Notes under the pieces: generated by a model
Told to the model about the DNA's origin: nothing
Database searches by the model: none
The model's input: the letters and a program-made list of their open reading frames with translations, nothing else
Assembly: GCA_938046095.1 (NCBI GenBank)
Contig: CALIXS010000014.1
Span: 62,001 to 126,000 of the forward strand
DNA from: an uncultured Clostridia bacterium
Lineage (GTDB): Bacteria > Bacillota > Clostridia > Peptostreptococcales > Anaerovoracaceae
Direction: 5' to 3'
Length of the DNA: 64,000 nucleotides
Made by a program: the position numbers and the translations under genes
Shown: piece by piece, positions 43,156 through 52,639 of the stretch
Position numbering within the stretch: position 1 is the stretch's first letter
Layout of the letters: each line of letters begins with the position of its first letter

Positions 43156-44547
43156 ATGGCTTTAGCTGAATTTATAAAAGAATACACCCTTGCGGATACG
43201 GTTTCGTTCCATATGCCGGGTCACAAGGGAAGGCGAATATTTGAGCAGCTCGGTTTTTCCGGGCTTCTCGATATTATGGCGGACGGCGACCTTACCGAAA
43301 TCGACGGCGCCGACAACCTGTTTCGACCGAAGGGAGTGATCCGCGAGGTGATGGATAAATACCGCAGGATATACGCGTCGCGCGAGTCGTTCCTGCTCGT
43401 CGGCGGGTCGAGCGCCGGAATAATAGCATCGGTAATGACATGCATAAGGCGGGGCGAAAAGCTCCTTCTTGCCTCAAACTGCCACAAATCGGCAATCAAC
43501 GGACTCATTCTGGCGGGAGGAAGACCTGTATATATCGATCCGCAGATGATTTGCAAATACGGTATAAGCGGATCCGTATCGCCACAGGAAATTGATTCGG
43601 TGCTGGAGCGCGAGGGTGATGTGCGCGCCGTGCTCGTCACGAGTCCGAACTATTACGGAATATGCAGCGATATAGAGAAAATCGCCGAGACTGCGCACAG
43701 ACACGGCGCCGTGCTCATAGTCGATGAGGCTCACGGCGCGCACCTTACGCTTACGGACAAATCTCTGTCGGCTGAGGCAAACGGAGCTGATGTAGTCGTA
43801 GTAAGCACGCATAAGACTTTGATATCGTTTACTCAGACTGCGGTTGCCAATATATACGGTGAAGGTATAGATACGGACCGCTTTGGCGAATGCCTTCAGA
43901 TGATACAAAGCTCGAGCCCGTCGTATATACTCATGACCTCTCTCGACATGAACGCCGACATGATGCTGGGATGCGGCAGCGAGCTTGCTGATAAATGGTC
44001 CTCAGATATAACGTGGTTTTACGGCAGAGCGCGTGAAGTTCCGCATCTTAAAGCAGTTGCTCATCCGCTGCTCGACAAAACAAAGATCAACCTCGACATG
44101 AGCGCCTGCGGCTTAGACGGAAGAGCTCTGTCGGAGGAGCTTCGGAAGCGGGGCATATTCCTCGAGCTTTCAACGGGAAACATCGCGATGGCCATGACAG
44201 GCATAGGCAATGTAAGAGCCGATTACGAACGCCTGCTTGATGTTCTTCGGGGCGTAGCCTCGTCTCACGAATACGTCGGCTGTATAAATGCCCCTGATGT
44301 TTCAGGTGTTTACAGCCACGGAGAGACGCGTGACATACCTTCCGAAACCGAAAAAATCCATTATTCCGCGGCAGGCGGAAGGATATGTGCCGTCAGCGTC
44401 ATCCCGTATCCGCCCGGTATACCTTTAATAGCGCCCGGTGAGGTGATAAGAAAAGAGGCCGCAGAATATGCCGCGTCACTCCTTGCGTGCGGGCAAAGTG
44501 TAATCGGTATGGATGACGACGGGAATATTACCGTCGGTAAGCTGTGA
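43156..44547 (+). CDS. Orn/Lys/Arg decarboxylase family, short PLP enzyme
   Basis: Fold-type I PLP protein of 463 residues of the short Orn/Lys/Arg decarboxylase group (YaaO-like). The N-terminal signature 'FHMPGHKGRRIF' and 'GADNLFRPKGVI' are clear; the PLP lysine lies in VSTHKTLISFTQTA (about residue 217); the ending 'YPPGIPLIAPGE' is typical. It would decarboxylate a basic amino acid, probably arginine or lysine; the exact substrate cannot be told. The Shine-Dalgarno is taggag. It closes the gene run that starts at 33408. Confidence 0.9.
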   Translation: MALAEFIKEYTLADTVSFHMPGHKGRRIFEQLGFSGLLDIMADGDLTEIDGADNLFRPKGVIREVMDKYRRIYASRESFLLVGGSSAGIIASVMTCIRRGEKLLLASNCHKSAINGLILAGGRPVYIDPQMICKYGISGSVSPQEIDSVLEREGDVRAVLVTSPNYYGICSDIEKIAETAHRHGAVLIVDEAHGAHLTLTDKSLSAEANGADVVVVSTHKTLISFTQTAVANIYGEGIDTDRFGECLQMIQSSSPSYILMTSLDMNADMMLGCGSELADKWSSDITWFYGRAREVPHLKAVAHPLLDKTKINLDMSACGLDGRALSEELRKRGIFLELSTGNIAMAMTGIGNVRADYERLLDVLRGVASSHEYVGCINAPDVSGVYSHGETRDIPSETEKIHYSAAGGRICAVSVIPYPPGIPLIAPGEVIRKEAAEYAASLLACGQSVIGMDDDGNITVGKL

Positions 44548-44657
44548 CAAAACACACCACTGAAAAGCTCCGATGAACCGAAAACGCATCTGCCAGCGGG
44601 ATGCGAAAGATTGAGCGTATTTGTTAAAATTTTAATGATTTTTTGAGGGTGCTGATG

Positions 44658-44663
44658 TATAAT
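44658..44663 (+). promoter_or_regulatory. Possible -10 element of the rnf operon
   Basis: TGTATAAT lies 45 bases before rnfC in an A/T-rich stretch. I see no good -35 at 17 bases, so this is a weak call. Confidence 0.3.
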
Positions 44664-44707
44664 GTATCCGTATGATTATGATTCTATAAGAAAGGAAGGT
44701 TTCAGAT

Positions 44708-46024
44708 ATGGGTTCAACCGGCAGGCACCTGCGCAGTATTGATGCGGGGCATTATAAAAATACTGCGCAGTGTGCTACAGAAGCTATGCCGATTCCTGAC
44801 ATCGTTAAGATCAATATGTCTCAGCATATCGGCAAACCTTGTCAGCCTCTCGTAAAAGCGGGCGATGCTGTCAAGGTCGGACAGCTTATCGGAGATGTCG
44901 ACGCATTTATCAGTGCACCGATACACTCAAGCGTATCGGGAACGGTAAAGGGCATAGAGACTCAGCGCGGCGCTATGGGCGGCTATGAGACACTCGTCGT
45001 TATTGAAACTGATAAGAAACAGGAATTATGGGAAGGGATTAAGGTTCCGGAGGTCGATGATCTTCAGGGATTTGTAAAGGCGGTAAGAGAGTCGGGCTGC
45101 GTAGGAATGGGCGGAGCTTCTTTCCCTACTCATGTCAAGTACAATCCTAAGAACATTGACGACGTACACACTTTGATCGTGAATGCGGCGGAGTGCGAGC
45201 CGTTTATAACTTCTGATCATCGCGCCATGCTCGAAGATACACAGGATATCATAGACGGCATGAAGCTGATAATGAAGTATGACGGACTTGACGAGGCATA
45301 TATCGGTATTGAGGCAAATAAACCGGATGCTATCACGAAATTCGATGAGGAATTCGAGAAGCAGGGCCTTACCAATATGCATACTTTTACGCTTTTATCG
45401 AGATATCCTAAGGGAGCCGAGCGTGTTCTCGTTTATGAGATCACCGGTAAACATATGGCTGCGGGCGTTTTGCCGGCAGATCTCGGCGTTATTCTCTCCA
45501 ACGTAACATCAGTAGCCGTCATCGGTGAATATTTCCGTACGGGGATCCCTCTCGTCAAGAGAAGGATGACCGTAGACGGTGATGCTGTTGCAAATCCGAA
45601 GAATGTTCTGGCACCTATCGGAACGCAGATCAGCGACGTCATCGCTTTCTGCGGCGGTTACAAAAAACCTCCTAAAGAAATCGTCATGGGCGGGCCTATG
45701 ATGGGCAGATCGATTCCGACAGACGCCATGCCTATAATCAAGAATAACAATGCTATACTTGCCTTTTCAGAGGAACAGGCTACGATCCCGCCGGAAACAC
45801 CGTGCATCAACTGCGGCAGATGCCATATGGCATGCCCGTTCAACCTGCTTCCGACAGCATTTGCCGATGCGTATCTCGACGCAGATGCGCAAAAACTCGC
45901 CGACCTGCAGGTCATGCAGTGCATGGAGTGCGGCAGTTGCTCGTTCGTATGCCCGGCCAGAAGACCTCTGTCCTTTATGAACAAGTTGGGCAAAGGACTC
46001 GTAAAGGAGGCTGGAATCAAATAA
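44708..46024 (+). CDS. rnfC: Rnf complex subunit C (ferredoxin:NAD+ oxidoreductase)
   Basis: The NADH/FMN-binding, Fe-S subunit on the inner face of Rnf; 438 residues. The N-terminal barrel, 'GMGGASFPTHVKY' (NADH/FMN region) and two cluster motifs, CINCGRCHMACPFNLLP and CMECGSCSFVCPARRP, are all present. It is the first gene of rnfCDGEAB, the order usual in clostridia. TAA and the ATG of rnfD share one base. Confidence 0.97.
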   Translation: MGSTGRHLRSIDAGHYKNTAQCATEAMPIPDIVKINMSQHIGKPCQPLVKAGDAVKVGQLIGDVDAFISAPIHSSVSGTVKGIETQRGAMGGYETLVVIETDKKQELWEGIKVPEVDDLQGFVKAVRESGCVGMGGASFPTHVKYNPKNIDDVHTLIVNAAECEPFITSDHRAMLEDTQDIIDGMKLIMKYDGLDEAYIGIEANKPDAITKFDEEFEKQGLTNMHTFTLLSRYPKGAERVLVYEITGKHMAAGVLPADLGVILSNVTSVAVIGEYFRTGIPLVKRRMTVDGDAVANPKNVLAPIGTQISDVIAFCGGYKKPPKEIVMGGPMMGRSIPTDAMPIIKNNNAILAFSEEQATIPPETPCINCGRCHMACPFNLLPTAFADAYLDADAQKLADLQVMQCMECGSCSFVCPARRPLSFMNKLGKGLVKEAGIK

Positions 46025-47034
46025 TGGAAGAAAAAAAATATTATGATACATTGATGGTGGCTTCGGCTCCGCATATAGTGACAAAGTTAGATACGCAGAA
46101 GACCATGCTGTACGTACTCATTGCGCTTATACCGTCACTATGTGTCAGCGTATATGTGTTCGGGCCGAGAGTTCTGCTACTTACGGCTGCATGCATTATC
46201 GCAAGCACATTTTTCGAGTGGGGTTATGAGAAGCTTCTCAAAAAGCCAGATACGAGCAGGGATCTGAGTGCTGTCCTTACGGGAACGCTGATCGCGTTCA
46301 ACGTACCTGCAAATTTCCCTGTCTGGATGGCTGTTCTCGGATGCTTCTTCGCTATCGTTATAGTAAAGCAACTTTTCGGAGGCATCGGGCGCAACATTGC
46401 AAACCCGGCTATTGTAGGGAGAATATTCCTTCTGCTTTCATTTACGACGAGAATGACGACTTGGCCGCTCCCGCACGGTCAGGTGGTGGCAGATGCAGCT
46501 ACAGGAGCGACACCGCTCGGCATTCTCTCCGAAACGCCTATCGTAGATCTCGGCAAAGCCGACCTCCCGTCAAACCTCTCGATGTTCCTCGGGAATATCG
46601 GCGGTTCGCTCGGCGAGGTGAGCGCGCTCGCCTTGATCCTCGGAGGGATATTCCTTTGCTGGAAGAAGATAATATCGCCTGCGACACCGCTCGCGTTTAT
46701 CGGAACGGTGTTCGCCGTCGCTTTCATCTACTATTCCGTGGTAGGGGGGGATGTGAGCGCGCTTCATATGGCACTGTTCCACATATGTGCCGGCGGTGTG
46801 ATGCTCGGTGCGATCTTCATGGCGACGGATTATGTGACATCACCTATCATGCCGCTCGGGAAGGTCATAATGGGCATCGGATGCGGTTTCCTTACTATGG
46901 TTATAAGGTTGTGGGCAGGATATCCCGAGGGCGTTTCCTTTTCGATCCTGATCATGAACTTTGTGACGCCGTTGATAGATATGCTTTGCATCAGATTGAC
47001 ATACGGAGGAGGCAAGAAAAAAGATGAAAACTGA
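46024..47034 (+). CDS. rnfD: Rnf complex subunit D
   Basis: Membrane subunit with covalent FMN; 336 residues and about nine helices. The FMN site motif DAATGATPLG lies near residue 160, with a threonine in the acceptor position. Members of this subunit take part in ion translocation. The start is the ATG at 46024, which overlaps the rnfC stop by one base; the open frame further upstream is a shadow of rnfC. It overlaps rnfG by 11 bases. Confidence 0.96.
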   Translation: MEEKKYYDTLMVASAPHIVTKLDTQKTMLYVLIALIPSLCVSVYVFGPRVLLLTAACIIASTFFEWGYEKLLKKPDTSRDLSAVLTGTLIAFNVPANFPVWMAVLGCFFAIVIVKQLFGGIGRNIANPAIVGRIFLLLSFTTRMTTWPLPHGQVVADAATGATPLGILSETPIVDLGKADLPSNLSMFLGNIGGSLGEVSALALILGGIFLCWKKIISPATPLAFIGTVFAVAFIYYSVVGGDVSALHMALFHICAGGVMLGAIFMATDYVTSPIMPLGKVIMGIGCGFLTMVIRLWAGYPEGVSFSILIMNFVTPLIDMLCIRLTYGGGKKKDEN

Positions 47035-47596
47035 TTCCACTTTCTATAAGTACATCAGACCGATCATCGTCCTGGTAGTGATATGCCTCGCTATTTCCGC
47101 AGCACTTGCCGCGACATACGGTTTGACAGAGCCGATTATAACTCAAAGAGCAATTGATGAAGCGAATGCCGCGAAGCAGCAGCTGCTCCCCGACGCTGAC
47201 AAGTTTACGAATTATGACGGAAAGCTTCTTGCCACGGACGACGGCAAGGTCAAGATTATTGAGGCGGCCGTTGCCGACAACGGAACCGGCATAGTTTTCA
47301 CAGTCGAAACGAAGTCGTTCGGCGGTACTCTTACCGAAATGGTAGGCGTCGATTCGGACGGAGCCGTAACAGGCATCGTCATCACCAGCCATAGCGATAC
47401 ATCAGGCGTAGGAACAAAGGCGATGACGGACGAACATCTTGGGCAGTACAAGGGCCTTTCGTCACTCGAATCGGTTTCGCCTAAAAAAGAGCAAAACGTA
47501 GATAACGTAACGGGCGCTTCCGTTTCATCTGCGGCCATCCATTACGGAGTATACGAGGCACTTCAGCAGTTCAAGGAAATGGGAGGTGTCAAATAA
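47024..47596 (+). CDS. rnfG: Rnf complex subunit G
   Basis: Membrane-anchored flavoprotein subunit, 190 residues; one N-terminal helix (about 10-32) and an extracellular FMN-binding domain. The flavinylation motif reads DNVTGASVSS near residue 165. Serine stands where threonine normally receives FMN (see findings). Its stop codon shares a base with the ATG of rnfE. Confidence 0.95.
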   Translation: MKTDSTFYKYIRPIIVLVVICLAISAALAATYGLTEPIITQRAIDEANAAKQQLLPDADKFTNYDGKLLATDDGKVKIIEAAVADNGTGIVFTVETKSFGGTLTEMVGVDSDGAVTGIVITSHSDTSGVGTKAMTDEHLGQYKGLSSLESVSPKKEQNVDNVTGASVSSAAIHYGVYEALQQFKEMGGVK

Positions 47597-48336
47597 TGGA
47601 AGAGCAAAAGAAAAGCAAACTTACTATACTGACTAACGGTATCATCAAAGAAAACCCGGTACTCGTATTGCTGCTCGGATGCTGCTCGGCGCTTGCGACA
47701 TCTTCATCGGCGATAAACGGGCTCGGAATGGGCGTCGCTTTCACAGCGGTAATGATCATGTCTAACGTCGTAATCTCGGCAATCAGAAAGCTTATACCGG
47801 ATAACGTACGCATACCGTGCTACATCGTAGTTATAGCGGGTTTTACTACAGTGATACAGCTATTTCTCAAGGCAAAGCTGCCGGCAATCGATAAGTCGCT
47901 CGGAATATTTATTCCTCTTATCGTTGTAAACTGTATCATACTCGGCCGTGCAGAGATGTTCGCCAACAAAAATACGGTGATCGATTCACTCTTTGACGGT
48001 GTCGGAATGGGTATAGGCTATACGCTCGTCCTTTGTGTGATGGGGCTCATCCGTGAGTTCCTCGCAAACGGAACGATATTCGATATCGAGATACTTACAG
48101 GTCACATTGAAGGCATAGGGCTTATGGGTCTCGCCCCGGGCGGATTCCTTACGTTCGGTATGCTCGTAGCGCTTGTAAATTGGATAACGAGAAATAAAGC
48201 AACGGAACAAAGAGATTTCGGCGAAGAGGATGCGAAGATTTTCGCAGATCTCAAGGCTAAGGAAAAAGCCGCAGAGGAGGCAAAGAAAAAAGCCGCCGCC
48301 GCTGCTAAGGCCGAAACAGAAGAGAAAGGAGCATAA
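47596..48336 (+). CDS. rnfE: Rnf complex subunit E
   Basis: Membrane subunit, 246 residues and six helices, paired with RnfA in an inverted two-fold arrangement. 'GIIKENPVLVLLLGCCSALA' is the typical start. The C-terminus carries an unusual 40-residue lysine/alanine/glutamate-rich tail (KAKEKAAEEAKKKAAAAAK). Confidence 0.96.
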   Translation: MEEQKKSKLTILTNGIIKENPVLVLLLGCCSALATSSSAINGLGMGVAFTAVMIMSNVVISAIRKLIPDNVRIPCYIVVIAGFTTVIQLFLKAKLPAIDKSLGIFIPLIVVNCIILGRAEMFANKNTVIDSLFDGVGMGIGYTLVLCVMGLIREFLANGTIFDIEILTGHIEGIGLMGLAPGGFLTFGMLVALVNWITRNKATEQRDFGEEDAKIFADLKAKEKAAEEAKKKAAAAAKAETEEKGA

Positions 48337-48338
48337 GC

Positions 48339-48917
48339 ATGGGTGCAGCTGCAATAGTAATGAGCATGATACTCGTTAATAACTATGTTCTTGCTCAGTT
48401 CCTCGGCATCTGTCCGTTCCTTGGCGTATCGAAAAAGCTCGATTCGGCGGCAGGCATGGGCGCAGCCGTAATATTCGTCATGGTACTTGCCACGGCGGTA
48501 ACATGGCCGATTCAGCAGATCCTCGACAAATTCGAGATCGGCTACCTTCAGACAGTAGTATTTATCCTCGTGATCGCTGCGCTCGTACAGCTTATCGAAA
48601 TGATGCTCAAGAAATTCATGCCCTCGCTTTACAGCGCTCTCGGCGTTTATCTTCCGCTCATCACGACGAACTGCGCAGTGCTCGGCGTCTGCATCGCAAG
48701 CATCGATGCGGGCTATAACTTCGGCCAGTCAATTGCGAACGCGTTCGGTGCGGCGGTAGGCTTCACTCTTGCGCTTGTACTGTTTGCCGGAGTCAGAAGC
48801 CAGAGGATGGTTAAGGATGACGGTGTGCCTGCTCCGTTCAAGGGCGTGGCTATTACACTTGTCGCCGCCGCCATCATGTCGATGAGTTTCACGGGTTTCT
48901 CAGGAATGTTCTCGTAA
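48339..48917 (+). CDS. rnfA: Rnf complex subunit A
   Basis: Membrane subunit, 192 residues and six helices. It has 'VNNYVLAQFLGICPFLGVSKK' near the start, in which the cysteine belongs to the intramembrane Fe-S cluster shared with RnfE, and 'LGVYLPLITTNCAVLG' with the second cysteine. It starts 2 bases after rnfE. Confidence 0.97.
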   Translation: MGAAAIVMSMILVNNYVLAQFLGICPFLGVSKKLDSAAGMGAAVIFVMVLATAVTWPIQQILDKFEIGYLQTVVFILVIAALVQLIEMMLKKFMPSLYSALGVYLPLITTNCAVLGVCIASIDAGYNFGQSIANAFGAAVGFTLALVLFAGVRSQRMVKDDGVPAPFKGVAITLVAAAIMSMSFTGFSGMFS

Positions 48918-48936
48918 GGAAGGAGGAGACAGAAAA

Positions 48937-49779
48937 ATGGCAATACCTATTTTATTGGTCGTAGTTGTCGGATTGGTCTGCGCTATAATGCTCTCCATCG
49001 CTTCCAAAGTGTTCTTCGTGCCCGTAGATGAGACGGCTGCCGCTCTGCGCGAGTGTCTTCCGGGCGCCAACTGCGGCGGCTGCGGCTTTGCGGGCTGCGA
49101 CGACTACGCCGCAAGCATGGCTAAGGACAGAAGCGTACCTTGCAATAAGTGTCCCGTAGGCGGGCCTTCGGTAGCGGCAAGGCTCGCAGAGGTGCTCGGT
49201 GTGGAAGCCGGTGCTGCCGAAAAACAGGTTGCAGTCGTAATGTGTCAGGGCTCGAACGATGTTTCTAAATCACTGCTCGAGTATCAGGGTCCTAAGTCCT
49301 GCAAAGCTGCAAAGCAGCTCTTCGGCGGACTCAAGACGTGTCAGTTCGGATGCCTTGGACTCGGCGACTGCGAAGCGGCGTGTAATTACAATTCGATCAA
49401 AGTCGTAAACGGTGTGGCAAGGGTAGACAGAGACGCATGTGTCGCATGCGGAGCATGCGCAAAGGCGTGCCCTCAGTCGCTCATACGCATCTCTCCCGCA
49501 AGCAACATGGTTATATGCCACTGCTACAGCAACGATAAGGGCGCAGTGACGCGTAAGGCATGCGAGGTGGGCTGCATCGGCTGCAAGAAGTGCGAAAGTG
49601 TCTGCAAATTCGATGCGGTACACGTTACGGACAACCTCGCTTTTATCGATCCCGAAAAGTGCAGGAACTGCGGCATGTGCGCCAAAGTCTGTCCGACGGG
49701 TGCAATAAGAAATCTGAGGCTGCTCGCCAAAGAAAAGGAGGCGAGAGCCGCCAAATCAGCCGAAAAGAAGACGGCGTAG
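48937..49779 (+). CDS. rnfB: Rnf complex subunit B
   Basis: Electron-entry subunit that receives electrons from ferredoxin; 280 residues. One N-terminal helix is followed by the DUF-type cluster motif LPGANCGGCGFAGCDDYA (about 41), a central cysteine block (KTCQFGCLGLGDCEAAC) and ferredoxin-type motifs CVACGACAKACP, GCIGCKKCESVC and CRNCGMCAKVCP. It ends the rnf operon; two terminators follow. Confidence 0.96.
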   Translation: MAIPILLVVVVGLVCAIMLSIASKVFFVPVDETAAALRECLPGANCGGCGFAGCDDYAASMAKDRSVPCNKCPVGGPSVAARLAEVLGVEAGAAEKQVAVVMCQGSNDVSKSLLEYQGPKSCKAAKQLFGGLKTCQFGCLGLGDCEAACNYNSIKVVNGVARVDRDACVACGACAKACPQSLIRISPASNMVICHCYSNDKGAVTRKACEVGCIGCKKCESVCKFDAVHVTDNLAFIDPEKCRNCGMCAKVCPTGAIRNLRLLAKEKEARAAKSAEKKTA

Positions 49780-49815
49780 AAAATGCCCGATATCAGATAA
49801 ATATAACAAAAAAGC

Positions 49816-49849
49816 AGGAGCGGATCCATGAAGGATCTGCTCCTTTTTT
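49816..49849 (+). terminator. Rho-independent terminator of the rnf operon
   Basis: GGAGCGGATCC and GGATCTGCTCC form a long stem with a 5-base loop and are followed by TTTTTT. Confidence 0.9.
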
Positions 49850-49862
49850 GTATAAGCGAAAA

Positions 49863-49892
49863 CCCCGCGTTAGACGCGGGGATGTTTTTTTT
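49863..49892. terminator. Second terminator-like hairpin after rnfB
   Basis: CCCCGCGT-tag-ACGCGGGG, then ATGTTTTTTTT in the forward direction and TTTT in reverse. It can also end the convergent pepP transcript. Confidence 0.75.
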
Positions 49893-50005
49893 CGCACCGC
49901 GAGTACGGTTTGTGCGCATGCTTTCTCGCAATATGCCCGCTTTCGTGTCTGTATTAAACGGCGCCATATTCGCGAGGTCCCGGAGTGATCGTAAGCCGCA
50001 TTCAA

Positions 50006-51754
50006 TTACAGCGGCATTGTCGCTTCTGAGAGCCACTGCGCCGCTTCCGGCGACAGGCGATTGCACAGAGCGTCGTAAACCCGCTTATGGTATGTATTCA
50101 CATATTCGAGTTGCTTATCGGTCAGCTTTTCCTTTATTATCGCATCGCGTTCATAAGGACACAGCGTCAGATTATCGAATGAGTATCTTCCGTTCCCGTT
50201 GTCTGTGCATAGCATTTCGCTTTCTATTCTGATGCCGAATTCCCCCTCCAGGTATACACCCGGTTCGTCGGTCGTTATCATGCCCGGTGTTATCGGGGCA
50301 GTGACAGGACGCTTGCCGATATTGTTAGGACCCTCGTGTACTGAAAGAACGTGCCCAACCCCGTGGCCGGTACCGTGGTTGTAATCGAGACCGATTTCCC
50401 GTATAGGTTCGCGTGCTATACGGTCGAGCTCGTGACCTGTCGTCCCCGGGGCAAAGCTTGCAAGAAGAAGGTCGATGTGACCGCGGAGAACGGCGGTATA
50501 ACATTCCCTCATTTTGTCCGTGAGCGCCCCCAGAGATATTGTTCTCGTTATATCGGTAGTACCCGTAGTATAGTGACCGCCGGAGTCGACGAGGAAAAGT
50601 CCTTCCGGCGCAAGCTCGCGGTCGGTTTCTTCGGTAGCTGTATAGTGTATGACAGCGCCGTTTTGCATATAGCCGGCGATAGTATCAAAGCTGAGCTCAA
50701 TAAAACCGTCCTGTACGCGTCGCAACGACTCGAGGTAATCAGACGCGCTTATTTCTGTTATGTGCATCTTACCGATATTTCGCTTCAGCCATGAGATAAA
50801 CTCGACCATCGCAACGCCGTCGCCGAGATGAGCTTTTTTCGTTGACTCAATTTCGGTTTCGTTTTTAACCGCCTTTAGCTCTGCCGCGGGCGAAGGTCTG
50901 TTTATGATGCGGCAGCCGTCAGGTATGGATTTTATCAGACCGTACGACACGCTCTTAAGATCGGCTGATATGGAAGAACCCTCAGGCAACTCCGCGATAT
51001 CGTGCATTACAGCGTAATAATTGCGAACGGTAACATATTCCGGAAGTAGATCGGCGCTTACGGCATCATCGAATACATACAGCATGATGTCATTCTGTGT
51101 TATTAGGGAAAAGGCGAAGAAAACGGGGGTGCATTTCACATCATTTCCGCGCAGGTTATACAGCCATGCGTTTTCCTCGAGACTTGTTATGAGAAGGCGA
51201 TCTGCGCCGCATTCCGACATTATCTCTCTGATCTCGGCAAGCTTTTGCCCGGTGCTTTTTCCCGTCGAGGAGACAGGAAGGGCATATACGGGTTTTCCTT
51301 GCAGAGAGGGACGGCTTTTCCATATTTCGCCGGCCAAGTCAATATCGTAAACCATATTGGAATTGTGGTTTACTGCGATTTTTCCATACGCTTCGCCCGT
51401 TTCATACGATACTACGCGTCCGTCGAAGGCGAGAGTCTTTTCGGAGCCGAGAATGCCGTCCAAATATTCTTCAATGGTGGACACGCCGGGATCGCCCGAT
51501 TTCATGAGTTTGATGCCGCTGCCGTCAAGCTGGATGCCGGCCTGAAGAAAATATCTTCCGTCCGTCCACAGTTTTGCGTCATCTTTTGTTATGACGAGTG
51601 TCCCCGCCGATCCCGTAAAGCCCGACAGGAACTTTCTCGTCGAAAAATATTCGTTGATATATTCCGAACCGTGAAAGTCGCAGGTTGGCACGATGTAGAC
51701 ATCTATGCCGCGTTCTTCCATAAGAGTGCGAAGCGCAGCAATTTCCTTACGCAT
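50006..51754 (-). CDS. Xaa-Pro aminopeptidase (M24B family)
   Basis: Cytoplasmic metallopeptidase of 582 residues, the long aminopeptidase P form with two creatinase-like N-terminal domains (about 1-310) and a pita-bread catalytic domain. Metal ligands are visible: LVDSGGHYTTGTTDITRT with both Asp residues, HGTGHGVGHVLSVHEGP with His, and the Glu residues in TTDEPGVYLEGEFGIRIESE. It removes N-terminal residues before proline and fits with peptide fermentation. The start overlaps the 3' end of the Gx-transporter gene by 8 bases. Confidence 0.93.
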   Translation of the reverse strand: MRKEIAALRTLMEERGIDVYIVPTCDFHGSEYINEYFSTRKFLSGFTGSAGTLVITKDDAKLWTDGRYFLQAGIQLDGSGIKLMKSGDPGVSTIEEYLDGILGSEKTLAFDGRVVSYETGEAYGKIAVNHNSNMVYDIDLAGEIWKSRPSLQGKPVYALPVSSTGKSTGQKLAEIREIMSECGADRLLITSLEENAWLYNLRGNDVKCTPVFFAFSLITQNDIMLYVFDDAVSADLLPEYVTVRNYYAVMHDIAELPEGSSISADLKSVSYGLIKSIPDGCRIINRPSPAAELKAVKNETEIESTKKAHLGDGVAMVEFISWLKRNIGKMHITEISASDYLESLRRVQDGFIELSFDTIAGYMQNGAVIHYTATEETDRELAPEGLFLVDSGGHYTTGTTDITRTISLGALTDKMRECYTAVLRGHIDLLLASFAPGTTGHELDRIAREPIREIGLDYNHGTGHGVGHVLSVHEGPNNIGKRPVTAPITPGMITTDEPGVYLEGEFGIRIESEMLCTDNGNGRYSFDNLTLCPYERDAIIKEKLTDKQLEYVNTYHKRVYDALCNRLSPEAAQWLSEATMPL

Positions 51755-52265
51755 GTAATACCTCCTTTTTGATAGTCCTGCATATATACCACGATATGAA
51801 ACCGACTAAAATACCGCTTATTATACCCGAAAACATGAGCACCGGAAGGTACATAAACATCCTGAGATCGCATACGATAAAGGATGCCGTGAGAAGCTGA
51901 CCGATATTGTGGCATACGCCGCCTGCCATACTGACGCCGACTATGCTGAAAAGTCCCGTCTTCTTAAGCAGCCACATTACGAGCATGCTGAGAAGCCCTC
52001 CTGCAAGCGAGTACAGAGCGCCGAAAAGTCCCGAAAAGAGAAGCCCGACGATTGTTATCCTTATGATGTTTATGGCGAGGGCATATCTGAGGTCGAGCTC
52101 ATAAAGGGCGACGAGTATAACTATATTTGCTATCCCGAGCTTGACACCGGGTATTGCCGCGGGATTCGGGATCATCACCTCAATGTACGAAAAGATGATG
52201 GCAAGGGCGGCAAGGAGTGCGGCGGCAGCGAGGCGTGTTGTTTTTTTACGTGATGACATCGACAT
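51747..52265 (-). CDS. Gx transporter family membrane protein (HPre_diP_synt_I type)
   Basis: A 172-residue protein with five or six helices, of the Gx transporter family (formerly 'heptaprenyl diphosphate synthase component I'). 'IEVMIPNPAAIPGVKLGIANIVILVALY' holds the Gx-type motif, written here in two pieces: IPNPAAIPG and KLGIAN. The fold is that of ECF S components. It lies between a NusG-domain II gene and pepP, and this gene pair often accompanies Rnf and ApbE. The start ATG at 52265 is five bases past ggggtga and overlaps the NusG-domain gene by 20 bases. Confidence 0.85.
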   Translation of the reverse strand: MSMSSRKKTTRLAAAALLAALAIIFSYIEVMIPNPAAIPGVKLGIANIVILVALYELDLRYALAINIIRITIVGLLFSGLFGALYSLAGGLLSMLVMWLLKKTGLFSIVGVSMAGGVCHNIGQLLTASFIVCDLRMFMYLPVLMFSGIISGILVGFISWYICRTIKKEVLHA

Positions 52266-52614
52266 CAGAGTCACCCCCCGTTATCTTTACCATGACTCTG
52301 TTGGGCAGGCATACGATAGCCTCATTGGTGCGCGATATCCTGCCTGTCTTGATACAAAGCCGATTTGAGCAGTCTGCTTCGCTCATTTGCACGGTATTGT
52401 CTTTTATGGTAATCTTATTCATGTGTCCGTTTCGACTGACCGTTATCTCGCGGTCTTCCGAAAGCGGGTATGTGCCGTATACACTGCCGTCAACGGTTAT
52501 AACGACGTTCGCGCCCTCCTTGCCGGACGTTAAAGCCGCAAGCGACATTACGGCGCCCGCAAGTACGAGACAGACAAACAAAACGATATCGGCTTTTTTG
52601 ATTATTTTTGACAT
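52246..52614 (-). CDS. NusG domain II-containing membrane protein
   Basis: A 122-residue protein with one N-terminal helix (about 8-28) and an outer beta domain of the NusG domain II type. It carries a Cys pair (SEADCSNRLCIKTGRIS) that is conserved in the family. Members occur next to Gx transporters and ApbE, and the likely setting is flavin-linked redox at the membrane. It is divergent from apbE; only 25 bases separate their start codons. Confidence 0.85.
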   Translation of the reverse strand: MSKIIKKADIVLFVCLVLAGAVMSLAALTSGKEGANVVITVDGSVYGTYPLSEDREITVSRNGHMNKITIKDNTVQMSEADCSNRLCIKTGRISRTNEAIVCLPNRVMVKITGGDSDVDVIT

Positions 52615-52639
52615 ATATTATCCTGATATGAGGTCTGGC

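Noticed and set aside
45802..46023. Upstream extension of rnfD into rnfC
   Set aside because: A shadow of rnfC; the rnfD family begins at MEEKKYYD, and the ATG at 46024 overlaps the rnfC stop as expected.
49524..50066. 180-codon minus-strand frame between rnfB and pepP
   Set aside because: It runs antisense to rnfB cysteine codons and through two terminators, and resembles no protein.
52217..52639. Upstream extension of apbE to 52217
   Set aside because: It runs antisense to the NusG-domain II gene and would place a signal peptide in the middle of the protein.
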